Notes: generated by a model not told the origin, from the sequence alone. A stretch of DNA of 64,000 nt from Arthrobacter sp. SLBN-122 (GCF_006715165.1 NZ_VFMS01000001.1:4278001-4342000), one strand, 5' to 3'; counted from the first letter of the stretch, positions 42,650 through 51,344 are shown. A program made the numbers and translations.

Positions 42650-43920
42650 TCCTGGGACGCTCTCTCCGGGGTGTCTGCCGTGTCTCGCTTCCGCGACTTA
42701 AACAAACCAGCGACTTTTCCACCCGCCGCGCCCGTGGCTCCAGCGAGTGCCCCACCGAGGCCCTTGACCGCGCTGAGGGCCTGCGGCTCATCCGGAATAC
42801 CGTCGCCGTCCACATCTACGGCACGGAACGGGCGGGACACCGCAGCGGCAGCGCTTGCCACCCCCGAGCTCACGGCGGAGGCACCGGTTGCCACCCCTTC
42901 TCCAACTGTGCTGGCCGTCCCAGTGATCCAGCTTCCCGTGGACTTCGCTGCCTCCTCCAAGGCTGCAAGCGCCCGGTTGGGTTCGGATTCCTGGTCGTCG
43001 GCGTCGGACAATTCGATCTGCAGGGCAAGGTGGGCCGGGAACTCTGCCGGAGCCTCGGGGAATGCTTTACGGGCGGATTCAACGACGTCCCGGCCAAACA
43101 CGAAGCGGCTCACGCCGCCAGTCAGCGCACCCACGCCGTATTCGATCGCCGTCTGATGTTTTCCGTTCAAGGTTTCCCGCACGGTGTCCAGCTGACCCGT
43201 TTGCATGGTCCGTACGAGGCTTTGCGCGGCGCCGCTGGGCAAGGTATCAGCCAGCGTAGTTGCCCAGTGGGACCAGTCCCCGCCGGCGGCGGCAAATTTC
43301 TGGCCAACGCCCACCACACCGTCGGGGGAAGTCTCCGCGACGTCCTTGGCCATGATGGCAATCTGCTCCTGGCTTACCCGCTCATTGGTCAGCCCGTAGA
43401 CCAGGGCATGTGCCTGGTCCTGGTCAAGGGCCTTCCCATGGATGTCGGCGAGGGCCAGGCCGTAGATCGCTGTGAGCTCAAATTGGAGCTGCTGATCTCC
43501 TGCCGGGAGCAGCGCCGCGATCCGGTTCGCACCGCTTTTTGCCGCACCCATGGCCATATTCTTTGCCGCAACTTTCGCCGCTTCCTTGGCGGTTACCTGC
43601 ACGGTCTTCTTGGCGGCCTGCTTGCCTGCAGTCTTGATACCGGCGGCCGCTACTCCCCCGCCCGGAATGAGGGCAATTCCAACTTCAGCTGCGATCGACC
43701 CCGCAGTAATCGCGGCCCCTGCAGCCGTAATTGACGTGCTGTAGTGACGTTCGAGCAGCCTGATTACCTCTGCGGGGGTCGCCTCAGGACGCCGGCGCCG
43801 AATCCGCATGACGTATTTGCGCGCGATTGAGTGACGGGCACTGACCGCCTTCGCGATGTCTGCGTTCGCTTCCTCGTCGTCCAGCTGTGTCTCCAGCGTG
43901 ACAGCTTCGCCTTCGGTCAT
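42646..43920 (-). CDS. Ala/Gly-rich, possibly EcsC-like membrane-active protein
   Basis: The 424-residue protein has a charged N-terminus (IARKYVMRIRRRRPEATPAE) and a hydrophobic Gly/Ala block at about 68-95 (TAAGAAITAGSIAAEVGIAL). An Ala/Lys helix and a region with FELTAIYGLALADIHGKALD, reminiscent of EcsC proteins, follow. Near the end are Ser/Ala/Gly-rich segments and a calcium-loop-like DVDGDGIPDEP before a final Gly-rich helix. AGAGGGGG lies nine bases before the ATG. The composition would fit a membrane-inserting effector, but that is inference. It is coupled to the 103-residue gene. Confidence 0.6.
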   Translation of the reverse strand: MTEGEAVTLETQLDDEEANADIAKAVSARHSIARKYVMRIRRRRPEATPAEVIRLLERHYSTSITAAGAAITAGSIAAEVGIALIPGGGVAAAGIKTAGKQAAKKTVQVTAKEAAKVAAKNMAMGAAKSGANRIAALLPAGDQQLQFELTAIYGLALADIHGKALDQDQAHALVYGLTNERVSQEQIAIMAKDVAETSPDGVVGVGQKFAAAGGDWSHWATTLADTLPSGAAQSLVRTMQTGQLDTVRETLNGKHQTAIEYGVGALTGGVSRFVFGRDVVESARKAFPEAPAEFPAHLALQIELSDADDQESEPNRALAALEEAAKSTGSWITGTASTVGEGVATGASAVSSGVASAAAAVSRPFRAVDVDGDGIPDEPQALSAVKGLGGALAGATGAAGGKVAGLFKSRKRDTADTPERASQE

Positions 43921-43966
43921 TTACGTTGTCCCCCTCTAAACCACAGGCTCAACCCTGAGCCTTCCA

Positions 43967-44125
43967 TCAACGCTGCAATTCAATTCGCGGCAGGGGAACC
44001 CGGGGTCCCCTGCGCGCCGTCATCAGTGTCCCGCATGAGGCGGCAACATCGTGCCCGCCACGCGGCACCACTCCGGCCACACCTGCTCCCACTGCAAGTC
44101 CGCCCGTGGTTGGTACCGCCCTCAT
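43967..44125 (-). CDS. Possible small Gly-rich protein (52 aa)
   Basis: ATG 44125 overlaps the stop of the coiled-coil gene (ATGA at 44122-44125). The frame runs 52 codons: MRAVPTTGGLAVGAGVAGVV, then Arg-rich sequence to RIELQR. The coupled start argues for translation, but the composition is unusual and there is no homology I can name, so it may be chance. Confidence 0.35.
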   Translation of the reverse strand: MRAVPTTGGLAVGAGVAGVVPRGGHDVAASCGTLMTARRGPRVPLPRIELQR

Positions 44126-45465
44126 AGGGAGCGAAGCTTCTCGATGTGACGGCGCTGTTCCTTGTCGTCTTGCTTGACGTGCACGCTGACAAGCACGCGG
44201 TCGCCATCCGGCTTGTAGTAAATGCGACCCATGTCTTCACTACCAGCAACACCGGTGCCAAGCTTCGAAACCTCGCGCCAGCCGCGCATACCTTCCAGAT
44301 CCTTGCCCACAACTTCGCCCATATCAATCTGCACCAGCGATCGCATCATAGACGCTGATGAATCGAGGTTGGCCAATACTTCAATGCTGTCGAGAACAAA
44401 GGTCAGCCGCGAGAAAGCCACATCCAGAAATCCAGAAACACCACGACGAGGTGCCCGGGCCGTCACGTTACGTCTACGCCGCTCTCGCTCGTGTTCCCCT
44501 AGTTCTTGGAGCCGTTCTTGTAGGCCGACCACAGTTGCCTCTAGCGTCAAAATCCGTACGTCGCCTTGCTCCGCCTGATCACGATAGTTCGCCAGGCTGC
44601 TACGAAGTTCGGAGTTTTCCGCGAACGCCAGTTCAAGAAGTTCTTCGGTCTCGGCCTGACGTTTCAGGAGTTTTTTCGTTTCAGCAGCTTGCCGCGGATC
44701 ACGGCTCAGCTCTGCAAGCTGATCTTGTAATGCCTTTTGATGATCTAGGGCCCGATCTAAATCGTCGGAAAGTTTTGACTCCCGACTTGAGGCGGAAGTG
44801 AGCCGCTGTCTTAGGAGCGAAACTTCAGACTCAGAGGTGCTGAGACGGTCCCTGAGTTCGGCCGTCAGATCGACCAATTGCTCGACCTGTGCTGCGAGAT
44901 CCTCTAGCGGCGAGACTGAAGGTGCCGGAGCGGGCGCAGCTGTTGGCTCGGCTGAGGCGGGCGAAAAGACGGCGGAGATCTGAGCCACGACCTCTTCGTG
45001 GCTCCCTATAAACCGGAGCCGGGCAAACCAGTCGTAGAACTTCCCCTCGGTTGTGGGACGATGGCTGACGTCCCACCGCTGGACCGAAAGACCTCCGGCC
45101 TCGAGTGCGTCGACGACATCCGTTGCAAGTCGCTCAGGGGCGTTAAAAACAAGGTAATGACCAAAGCGATTGGTCTCGACCTCCCACTCACCGTGGAAAC
45201 CTAGGAAGGTTTGCTGCTCACCGAGGTCGTCAATTTGCGGCGCGTATGGGATAGAAGCTCCTGCGAAAAGGAACCTGCTGCAGTCCTCGACTTCCCACGA
45301 TGCCCCGGAAACGTCGACCACGTCGTGGGCAAACAACGGGTACACCGCGCCCTCGTAGACAATGCCGGCATATCCGTCCGGAGTTAATCGGACCGGTCGA
45401 CGAACAAATTCCGCAACTACGGACGCACCATCTTGGATACGTACAACGACTTGCTGAGAAGCCAT
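44122..45465 (-). CDS. Coiled-coil protein with C-terminal basic beta domain
   Basis: The 447-residue protein has an N-terminal mixed domain (about 1-165) with QTFLGFHGEWEVETNRFGHY. A Pro/Ala linker leads to a coiled coil of about 150 residues (from LEDLAAQVEQLVDLTAELRD to LQERLQELGEHERERRRR). The C-terminal domain ends GRIYYKPDGDRVLVSVHVKQ, with a strand pattern like RelE/ParE-fold toxins. The start lies one base after the Hsp70 stop, so it is coupled to it. No named family recognised. Confidence 0.7.
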   Translation of the reverse strand: MASQQVVVRIQDGASVVAEFVRRPVRLTPDGYAGIVYEGAVYPLFAHDVVDVSGASWEVEDCSRFLFAGASIPYAPQIDDLGEQQTFLGFHGEWEVETNRFGHYLVFNAPERLATDVVDALEAGGLSVQRWDVSHRPTTEGKFYDWFARLRFIGSHEEVVAQISAVFSPASAEPTAAPAPAPSVSPLEDLAAQVEQLVDLTAELRDRLSTSESEVSLLRQRLTSASSRESKLSDDLDRALDHQKALQDQLAELSRDPRQAAETKKLLKRQAETEELLELAFAENSELRSSLANYRDQAEQGDVRILTLEATVVGLQERLQELGEHERERRRRNVTARAPRRGVSGFLDVAFSRLTFVLDSIEVLANLDSSASMMRSLVQIDMGEVVGKDLEGMRGWREVSKLGTGVAGSEDMGRIYYKPDGDRVLVSVHVKQDDKEQRRHIEKLRSL

Positions 45466-45466
45466 T

Positions 45467-47233
45467 TCAGGCTACCGAAGCGCACCTACAAGCGGGATCG
45501 CCCCATTTGCGCTTACAGACGGCACAGGGCTTGTAGTAGAGGTGTTCGATGAGTTGCTCATCCGTGGCCTGGTCCGGACCAGGGAGCCTCGAAAACGCAT
45601 GAGGCCGATGCTGATAAAGCACGTCTCCGGGAACCAGCCTCGTATCCTGTTGATCGGCTACGTTGGCACGGGCGATAAGGCCGTCATTGGGTATATAGGC
45701 GTCAGTGTCGGCAATATCAATTGGTCCCAGGTCATTGCTGCCAGGGAGTCCGATGCCGAACTCCAGGTCAAAGTAGGACGCATGTGCTTTGTCGCCGCGC
45801 TGCTTGGACATAGCGCTAACAGACAAGATGAGGTTGTCGTCGACCTTTACGTCTAGTTCCAGCCGCTCGACCAGAGGTGGTGCTGTCTTGTCAACAGCAA
45901 TGGCTACCATGCCGAGAGACGTTCTCGGATCGCTGGCTTGGGGTTGATCAGCAAGCTCAGTTGGCGCCACTATGGCGAACTTTGCCGCGCCGTCGGTGGG
46001 GTCGGTGCAGTACAAGTGAAAGCGGTCTTGACATACCTCGCCATCATTCGGCATGGCTGTTCCGGCCCTCAACAATGGAAGGCGTGAACCACGCGCCATT
46101 TCCAGCTCAATGGGCTTTGCCAGCACCAGCCGCTGTGAGTCGTGAGCTATGCGCGCCGCTCCCTGCGAAACAAGCGTGGCACTGTTCGCAGGGACGAGTA
46201 CTCGTTCAGGCCCGAAGAGTTCGTGCAGTCGGCTGCGAATGCTTGGCATCGCGGCCATACCACCGGCAACCAGGCAAAGTGAGACTTGAGCGGGTGCCAT
46301 GCCGACGCTGTCAAGGAGTGATTCAATCTCCTTGATGCCGGATGCCACAAGAGGTCGTGTAATTGCGTCCAGCTCTTGCCGCGTTAGCGGGTACTCAAGT
46401 GTGGTCTCGGATTCTGGAAAGTAGCCTGGACGATAGAAAGTGACGCTCGGCCGCTCCGAGAGTGCAATCTTGTTCCGTTCCGCATCCTGCAACAGCCTGA
46501 GCCGTGCTTCCTTCGTGGGGTGATCTGATTTAGAGATCCCGTGCTTCGTAGAGAATCGCGCGACGACCTCGTCACGTATCACTTCATCGAATTTGTCGCC
46601 CCCGACTGTGTCAGTTCCCCCGTTGCGGAGCTGGAGGATCCGCCCTGGCTCAATTCTGCAAAGTGTGAGGTCGAGGGTACCGCCACCCCAGTCAACGACC
46701 AGTACGTTGCGTCGCATCAGGCCCCGTATTTCGCTGTCGGTATCTGCTGCACCGCGGAGGTAGCCGTAGAGGGCTGCAAGTGGTTCGTGAACAAACTGAG
46801 CCACAGAGATTCCGGCGTGGGCGAACGCTTCTCGAAGAGCCGCGCGTCTCGGGCCGTTCATGTTCACAGGAATCGTAACCACTGCACGGTCCAGCTCGCC
46901 CAGCACTTGTCGCTGACCGCTTCGCCGTGATTCGGAACGGACGTGGCGGATGACATCTGCCACAATCTCGATGGGGCTGCGGTCGACGCCTCCGACAGTC
47001 ACTGATTCCTCGCCTAGGAGAAACTTCGGGGAGCGCACGGTGTTGCCATACACGCCGAGACCGACTTCTTCAAGCGCATGGCGGGCCTCGCGTCCGACGA
47101 CGACTTCCTCGCCCTCGTATCGAACGACAGATGGGTGCGGCAGGCCTTCATCGTCCAAAACGTCAATAACACGGTCGCCAACCACCACAGAAACCAGACT
47201 GTTAGTCGTTCCGAAATCAAAACCTGCAATCAT
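45467..47233 (-). CDS. Hsp70-like ATPase with C-terminal Cys cluster
   Basis: The 588-residue protein of the Hsp70/actin-like ATPase fold shows phosphate-1 FDFGTTNSLVSVVVGD at residue 5, phosphate-2 VLVVDWGGGTLDLTL near 190, and the adenosine loop LCLVAGGMAAMPSIRSRL near 330. A substrate-binding-like domain follows (about 390-540). The end is not the DnaK lid or EEVD but a Cys-rich tail, CAVCKRKWGDPACRC. It overlaps the upstream gene by ATGA and is followed after one base by the coiled-coil gene. No DnaJ or GrpE gene is nearby, so the neighbouring coiled-coil proteins may be its partners. It is a specialised paralogue, not housekeeping DnaK. Confidence 0.88.
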   Translation of the reverse strand: MIAGFDFGTTNSLVSVVVGDRVIDVLDDEGLPHPSVVRYEGEEVVVGREARHALEEVGLGVYGNTVRSPKFLLGEESVTVGGVDRSPIEIVADVIRHVRSESRRSGQRQVLGELDRAVVTIPVNMNGPRRAALREAFAHAGISVAQFVHEPLAALYGYLRGAADTDSEIRGLMRRNVLVVDWGGGTLDLTLCRIEPGRILQLRNGGTDTVGGDKFDEVIRDEVVARFSTKHGISKSDHPTKEARLRLLQDAERNKIALSERPSVTFYRPGYFPESETTLEYPLTRQELDAITRPLVASGIKEIESLLDSVGMAPAQVSLCLVAGGMAAMPSIRSRLHELFGPERVLVPANSATLVSQGAARIAHDSQRLVLAKPIELEMARGSRLPLLRAGTAMPNDGEVCQDRFHLYCTDPTDGAAKFAIVAPTELADQPQASDPRTSLGMVAIAVDKTAPPLVERLELDVKVDDNLILSVSAMSKQRGDKAHASYFDLEFGIGLPGSNDLGPIDIADTDAYIPNDGLIARANVADQQDTRLVPGDVLYQHRPHAFSRLPGPDQATDEQLIEHLYYKPCAVCKRKWGDPACRCASVA

Positions 47234-48375
47234 TGCACTCCCCCATCCAGTTCCTTAAGGCGCGTGACCTCACCACCGATTGCAGTGAGTGCCCTGTCCA
47301 CAAACTCCTCCGCTACACCTGTGCTTCCATGGCGAAGGGCGTGAAGCCCGTCCCCTAAAAGCTCAGCCTGAGTAGCGAGCCGTCGAATCACCTGCGTTCT
47401 GAGAGCCTCATAGTCATCGACGTGGTGGCTCTTATCAACCACGCGGTTGCTTTGCTCTACGGAAAGCCGCAGCTCAAGTTCGTTGGCTCTGGCCGCCAGC
47501 TCCGCGGCATCTGCTCGTACCTTCTCTAGATCTGTTGCCAGTCTATTTCCCAAACCCTCGGCCCTTATGGCACGAAGCTCCTGCTCCCGAGCTTGCGAAA
47601 TGGCCTTCTCTGTTTCCCTCTTCGAATCACGGAGAACACTCTCGAAGTGCCGTGAGACCTGACTCAGTGCCTCTGTATTCCTTGCTGTCGCCAGAACAGC
47701 AGCCGTCTTGTATGCACTTGGCAGTGCCGGAGCGTCCCAGACGGTGGCGCTCATGTCCTCGATGAACTGCCGCGAAGTCCACCGATCGCGGAGAACGCGG
47801 AAGAGCTCAAGAGCGGTTACCGCGTTGGTGCGTAGCCGCTCCCGGCCTGCGTCGGTAAATTCGGATTCATCTTTCAGCCCCAAGTCGCTGAATCTAACCT
47901 GCTTGGCGGCACGGTTAACCTCTTCGGCGGTAAGCCTTTTCAAGGGCTGCTGCTCCGTCAAGTGCTCAATCCGCCCCTCGAAGAGTTTGTGGCTGGCGAA
48001 AGCCACGACAACTAGATCGAGAACGCGGCGACGCACAAGCGTTTCTGATCCCAGCTCAGCCAGCGATGACAATAAAGCCGGCGGGACGGCGAATAGCAGA
48101 TCTCTACCCGCTAATTGCCGAACAGTATCGGTTTCTGCTTGCTCATCCTCTGGCCGTACGGACAGCTCGAATATATCCTTCCGCGACAAATTTAGCTTTC
48201 GTCCCGCTTCGCTGTAGGCATATTCCATCAATGCGAGGATCGTTTTGGGCCGCTCCCGCTTGCTGCTGTTTCCCGGGTTGGGCTGCTGTGGGCCGGTGGC
48301 CGCTGGTTCCTTGGAAAGGAGCGAGTGCGAGCCGTCAGTCGGATGAACTCCAGTGGGTCCGTCGTCTGTTGTCAC
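47230..48375 (-). CDS. Coiled-coil protein of the Hsp70 gene set
   Basis: The 381-residue protein has a disordered N-terminus (about 1-45) and a helical domain (ALMEYAYSEAGRKLNLSRKD to about 190). A coiled coil follows, from RHFESVLRDSKRETEKAISQ to NELELRLSVEQSNRV, with a short C-terminal helical end. GTG 48375 overlaps the stop of the zinc-finger gene (GTGA) and its own stop overlaps the Hsp70 start (ATGA). The layout would suit a nucleotide-exchange or adaptor role for the Hsp70, by loose analogy with GrpE; there is no sequence proof. Confidence 0.7.
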   Translation of the reverse strand: MTTDDGPTGVHPTDGSHSLLSKEPAATGPQQPNPGNSSKRERPKTILALMEYAYSEAGRKLNLSRKDIFELSVRPEDEQAETDTVRQLAGRDLLFAVPPALLSSLAELGSETLVRRRVLDLVVVAFASHKLFEGRIEHLTEQQPLKRLTAEEVNRAAKQVRFSDLGLKDESEFTDAGRERLRTNAVTALELFRVLRDRWTSRQFIEDMSATVWDAPALPSAYKTAAVLATARNTEALSQVSRHFESVLRDSKRETEKAISQAREQELRAIRAEGLGNRLATDLEKVRADAAELAARANELELRLSVEQSNRVVDKSHHVDDYEALRTQVIRRLATQAELLGDGLHALRHGSTGVAEEFVDRALTAIGGEVTRLKELDGGVQ

Positions 48376-49508
48376 TTTCTAAGAACTCCTTGACGTTGAA
48401 CTCGAGGTCGGAAACTTCTGTACCATTTCTCGCTGAGACGGCTGTGTCGAAGGCTTTCGGCATGTCGCAGCGCCGCAGCGAGGTCTCCTACAGCCAGCGC
48501 GTGCTCAGCCAACACCAGGTGGAGCTTGAGCGCGTCGTATGGTCGTTGCGAGCCAATATTCGCAGCCAGCTCAGCCATGTCACCGCCTGCTGTGCCGTCA
48601 AGTGGCAATGCGGTCCACCGGAGCACTTGTTCGATTATCGAGTCGCTGAGCGCGACATCTAGGCTCGGGTGTGGCGACTGCGACAGCGCATCGGGCGACC
48701 AGCTTTCCCCTTTGAGGAGCGCCTGAAGGCGTAGAGACACTTCCGCAACGCGTTGGCTCTTGGTCTTCGTCATGGCGCGTTCGAACTGGTTGTAGTGAAA
48801 GGCGACTATGCCACATATGGCCTCTGCTGGAGGGCGATCGAAACTTCTCAAAATTCCGACAGCCTGATCGTATTTGCCCTCATAGCCACTGCCCTCACCC
48901 GATCGCTCGGAACCCTCTGCCCCAGCAGCATCCTCGCGTGCCAGAACGCCATAAAGGTAGTTTGCGAGACCGGACTGATACCGGACTGCAGTGCGGTGTT
49001 GCTTACAACGCATGATGAAGTCGTCGATAGACCTGCGGCTTAGCTCGCCCCCGTCGACCAGGCGCGCCAAGGCAGCGTCAACGCCGTCAAGATCGTCCAT
49101 ATCAGCCAGAGCGAACTCGAACTGGAAAGTCTCCACAACATCCAGATTCGAAAGCTTCACGTCCACAACACCGCTCCGTTGAGACGACAGAAATTCTGCA
49201 GCGTCTCCAATAGAAATTGTCCTGCCATTGATGCTCACAGCGTCAGCTGTGCGAATCACCCAATCCTTCGGCATGGTTTCGCTGGTGATGATTAGCCGAC
49301 TCCTGCCGCATTCCCGCCCATTGAAAACGAGAACAGGACGTCGCACGGGGTGACCCTCAAAAGTGTGTACGCGGAGATCCCGGGCCGTTGAAAACTCCAC
49401 CCCGCAGGTCGTACACGGAAACGTCACCTCTTTGGGCTCCGCGAATGGACTTGAACCTTCACCTGTAGGCTCATGAAATTCCATGTAGCCGGTGTGCCAA
49501 AAACCCAC
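48372..49508 (-). CDS. C2H2 zinc-finger protein heading the Hsp70 gene set
   Basis: The 378-residue protein has a classical C2H2 finger near its N-terminus: FPCTTCGVEFSTARDLRVHT followed by FEGHP (C-x2-C-x12-H-x4-H, about residues 31-52). A beta-rich domain follows (NGRTISIGDAAEFLSSQRSG), then a helical C-terminal half with TPR-like character (YDQAVGILRSFDRPPAEAIC to the end). GTG 49508 overlaps a possible upstream gene stop by one base; ATG 49484 is the alternative start. A single C2H2 finger is unusual in bacteria and could bind DNA or protein. It is coupled to the next gene. Confidence 0.75.
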   Translation of the reverse strand: MGFWHTGYMEFHEPTGEGSSPFAEPKEVTFPCTTCGVEFSTARDLRVHTFEGHPVRRPVLVFNGRECGRSRLIITSETMPKDWVIRTADAVSINGRTISIGDAAEFLSSQRSGVVDVKLSNLDVVETFQFEFALADMDDLDGVDAALARLVDGGELSRRSIDDFIMRCKQHRTAVRYQSGLANYLYGVLAREDAAGAEGSERSGEGSGYEGKYDQAVGILRSFDRPPAEAICGIVAFHYNQFERAMTKTKSQRVAEVSLRLQALLKGESWSPDALSQSPHPSLDVALSDSIIEQVLRWTALPLDGTAGGDMAELAANIGSQRPYDALKLHLVLAEHALAVGDLAAALRHAESLRHSRLSEKWYRSFRPRVQRQGVLRK

Positions 49509-49876
49509 TATCTTTCGACCTGCCCAAGAGACAGTTGAGAATCAATGGGCGTAGGGCGGCGAAGTCCATGCACCCAGTGCCTTTTCTCCGTGTGGCGCCC
49601 TCGCAGGTCTCCGGACCTACTCATGCCTTTCCTTTCGACGAACCCCCAACGCCGATCAGCCATAGCTGAGCAAGCCGTTTTCATTAGTTCGAGATCATAT
49701 CCCTGCTGGCAGTGCCGTCGTGTACGGAACGCTTCCATTACGCCTTTAGGTCTCAACTCTTTTCCCCTGTCCGATTCGTGGTCATGGTGCACTGTTCGTG
49801 CTTCGCAATTGCTGTTCTTATCCATGAATGGTTGCTCACCCACCACAACGCCCCTTGCGATGAAGAAACACTCCAA
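49508..49876 (-). CDS. Possible small upstream gene of the Hsp70 gene set (122 aa)
   Basis: A 122-codon frame ends TAG exactly on the first base of the zinc-finger gene's GTG (TAGTG), which fits coupled genes. The product is His/Arg/Lys-rich (CEARTVHHDHESDRGKELRP) with no known motif, and the third-position GC is lower than in neighbours. It could equally be a chance frame over a promoter region. Apart from it, the 448-base gap holds nothing identified. Confidence 0.3.
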   Translation of the reverse strand: MECFFIARGVVVGEQPFMDKNSNCEARTVHHDHESDRGKELRPKGVMEAFRTRRHCQQGYDLELMKTACSAMADRRWGFVERKGMSRSGDLRGRHTEKRHWVHGLRRPTPIDSQLSLGQVER

Positions 49877-49955
49877 ATCGGACGCTTCGTGTGAGTGTCC
49901 TGCCTCCCAAAGAGAGCCGACCAGTTGCGCATCAGAGGTTCCAGGAACTGGTCAA

Positions 49956-50612
49956 TTACGGAATCTGGATCCGTGCAGCTTCCTGGAGCAGCGGATCAGA
50001 AATCATGACGGTGGCAGCTCCTGGTGCAATATCGAAGGCAATGTTGCCCCGTGCCTTATCGCCGGGCAGGACCTCCCCTGAACCCAGTTGGTTATCGGCG
50101 AACATGCTCATGTCTGCCTTACGCCCGTTGGCATCCTTTGCCGAGAAGTAGAGCGGGTTGGAGCTCGTCTTGCCGGATTCCGTTTCCCAGAGCACGTCCA
50201 GGAGCAGGTAGGTGCCGTTCTTGGGCGGGGTAGCGAACGCGCCGGTGGTGACAGAGTCGGTGCGGACCGCGGACACGACAGTGATCCTGGCGACGTTGCC
50301 GTTGCGCATCTTCACGGAGAACGGAACGCCCACAGTAGGCGCCGCGGGAGCGGCAGGAGCGGACGATGGCGGTGCTGCCGCCGTCGGGGCGGCCGTAGCG
50401 GCGGCAGCCGGTGCAGTCGCTTCAACGGAGGCCGTGGCGGAGGCGATGGGGCTGGAGTCCGCGGCCTGCTTGCTTCCGCCGGAGCAGGAGCCCATGACGA
50501 TGGCCACCAGGAGGACGCCTGCGGGGACGACGAAGCGCTTTTTCTTGTAAAACGGCCGGGCTGCCGGCCTCTGGGCAGCCGGCGGGACAGGGGCAAAGTT
50601 TTGGTTGGTCAT
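49956..50612 (-). CDS. DUF4352 lipoprotein-like membrane-anchored protein
   Basis: The 218-residue protein has a basic N-terminus and one hydrophobic segment ending VAIVMGSCSGG, a lipobox-like site. A long Ala/Pro/Thr linker (about 50-95) leads to a DUF4352 immunoglobulin-like domain: VPFSVKMRNGNVARITVVSA, then GTYLLLDVLWETESG and FDIAPGAATVMIS. ATG 50612 has GAAAGG upstream. DUF4352 domains are extracellular and common beside secretion or stress genes. It follows the 226-residue membrane gene on the same strand. Confidence 0.82.
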   Translation of the reverse strand: MTNQNFAPVPPAAQRPAARPFYKKKRFVVPAGVLLVAIVMGSCSGGSKQAADSSPIASATASVEATAPAAAATAAPTAAAPPSSAPAAPAAPTVGVPFSVKMRNGNVARITVVSAVRTDSVTTGAFATPPKNGTYLLLDVLWETESGKTSSNPLYFSAKDANGRKADMSMFADNQLGSGEVLPGDKARGNIAFDIAPGAATVMISDPLLQEAARIQIP

Positions 50613-50663
50613 GATGGTGCCTTTCAAGTGATGCGATTGGATGATGCTGCGGAGTAGCAGTGG

Positions 50664-51344
50664 CTACTGTTTTTCCCATTTGCCGCAGCGGGTTGAGTTG
50701 AAGTCCTGCCCTGCCGAGAGGGTGACGACAGGTCGGCCGCCGCCGGGGATGTCGTTTTCGATGATGTCGCTGCCGTTGCTGCCGCTGCGGTAGATCCCCC
50801 AGTAGCAGGTGGAGCCGACGGCAGCCGCGGCCCGATAGGTGCCCGGTTCGATGTCGGTTCCCACCGTCCATGTCCCGTCGCCCACGGTGCGAGCCGCTTT
50901 CGCCTTTTCGGCCCCGGTCACGGCGTCCTCCCGGGCCTTGACCGCTGCCTCAGCCGTCTTCACGGCAGCATCGGCCTTGCCGACTTCGGCTTCCCTGGCC
51001 GCGACCTTGGACTCACGGGACGCGATGCCGTTCTCCAGGGTGTCGTACTTGCCTTTGAGTGACGCGTAGCTGGAAAGCGCAGCGTCCCGCTCGGTCTCGA
51101 CTGTGGACTTCTCGCCAGCTAGGGACTTATACGCGGTGCTTTCCTTAGGATCCGGCAATGCCGTTCCAAGCGCCGTTCCGCCGGCTAACAGCACGACGGC
51201 GGCTGCCGCCAGAAGGGCAGGCTTCTTCCGGCCACGCTTGGCCACCTGGGCAGGAGTCGCATGCCCGGCTTGGTACACCTGATCAGTGCCCTGGATCTCC
51301 CCCGGGCCGATGTCGTTGTTAAACACTTCTCCCCATTTCATGAG
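50664..51344 (-). CDS. Membrane protein with coiled coil and beta domain
   Basis: The protein of about 226 residues has a basic segment and a transmembrane helix (ALLAAAAVVLLAGGTALGTA). An extracellular coiled coil follows (VETERDAALSSYASLKGKYD to VKAREDAVTGAEKAK), then a C-terminal beta domain: GDGTWTVGTDIEPGTYRAAA, with CYWGIYRSG. That end resembles secreted domains often annotated near Ltp- or lipoprotein-type proteins. The start is uncertain: ATG 51344 was taken, with later GTGs possible. It is divergent from the type I restriction operon across a palindrome. Confidence 0.65.
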   Translation of the reverse strand, partial: LMKWGEVFNNDIGPGEIQGTDQVYQAGHATPAQVAKRGRKKPALLAAAAVVLLAGGTALGTALPDPKESTAYKSLAGEKSTVETERDAALSSYASLKGKYDTLENGIASRESKVAAREAEVGKADAAVKTAEAAVKAREDAVTGAEKAKAARTVGDGTWTVGTDIEPGTYRAAAAVGSTCYWGIYRSGSNGSDIIENDIPGGGRPVVTLSAGQDFNSTRCGKWEKQ

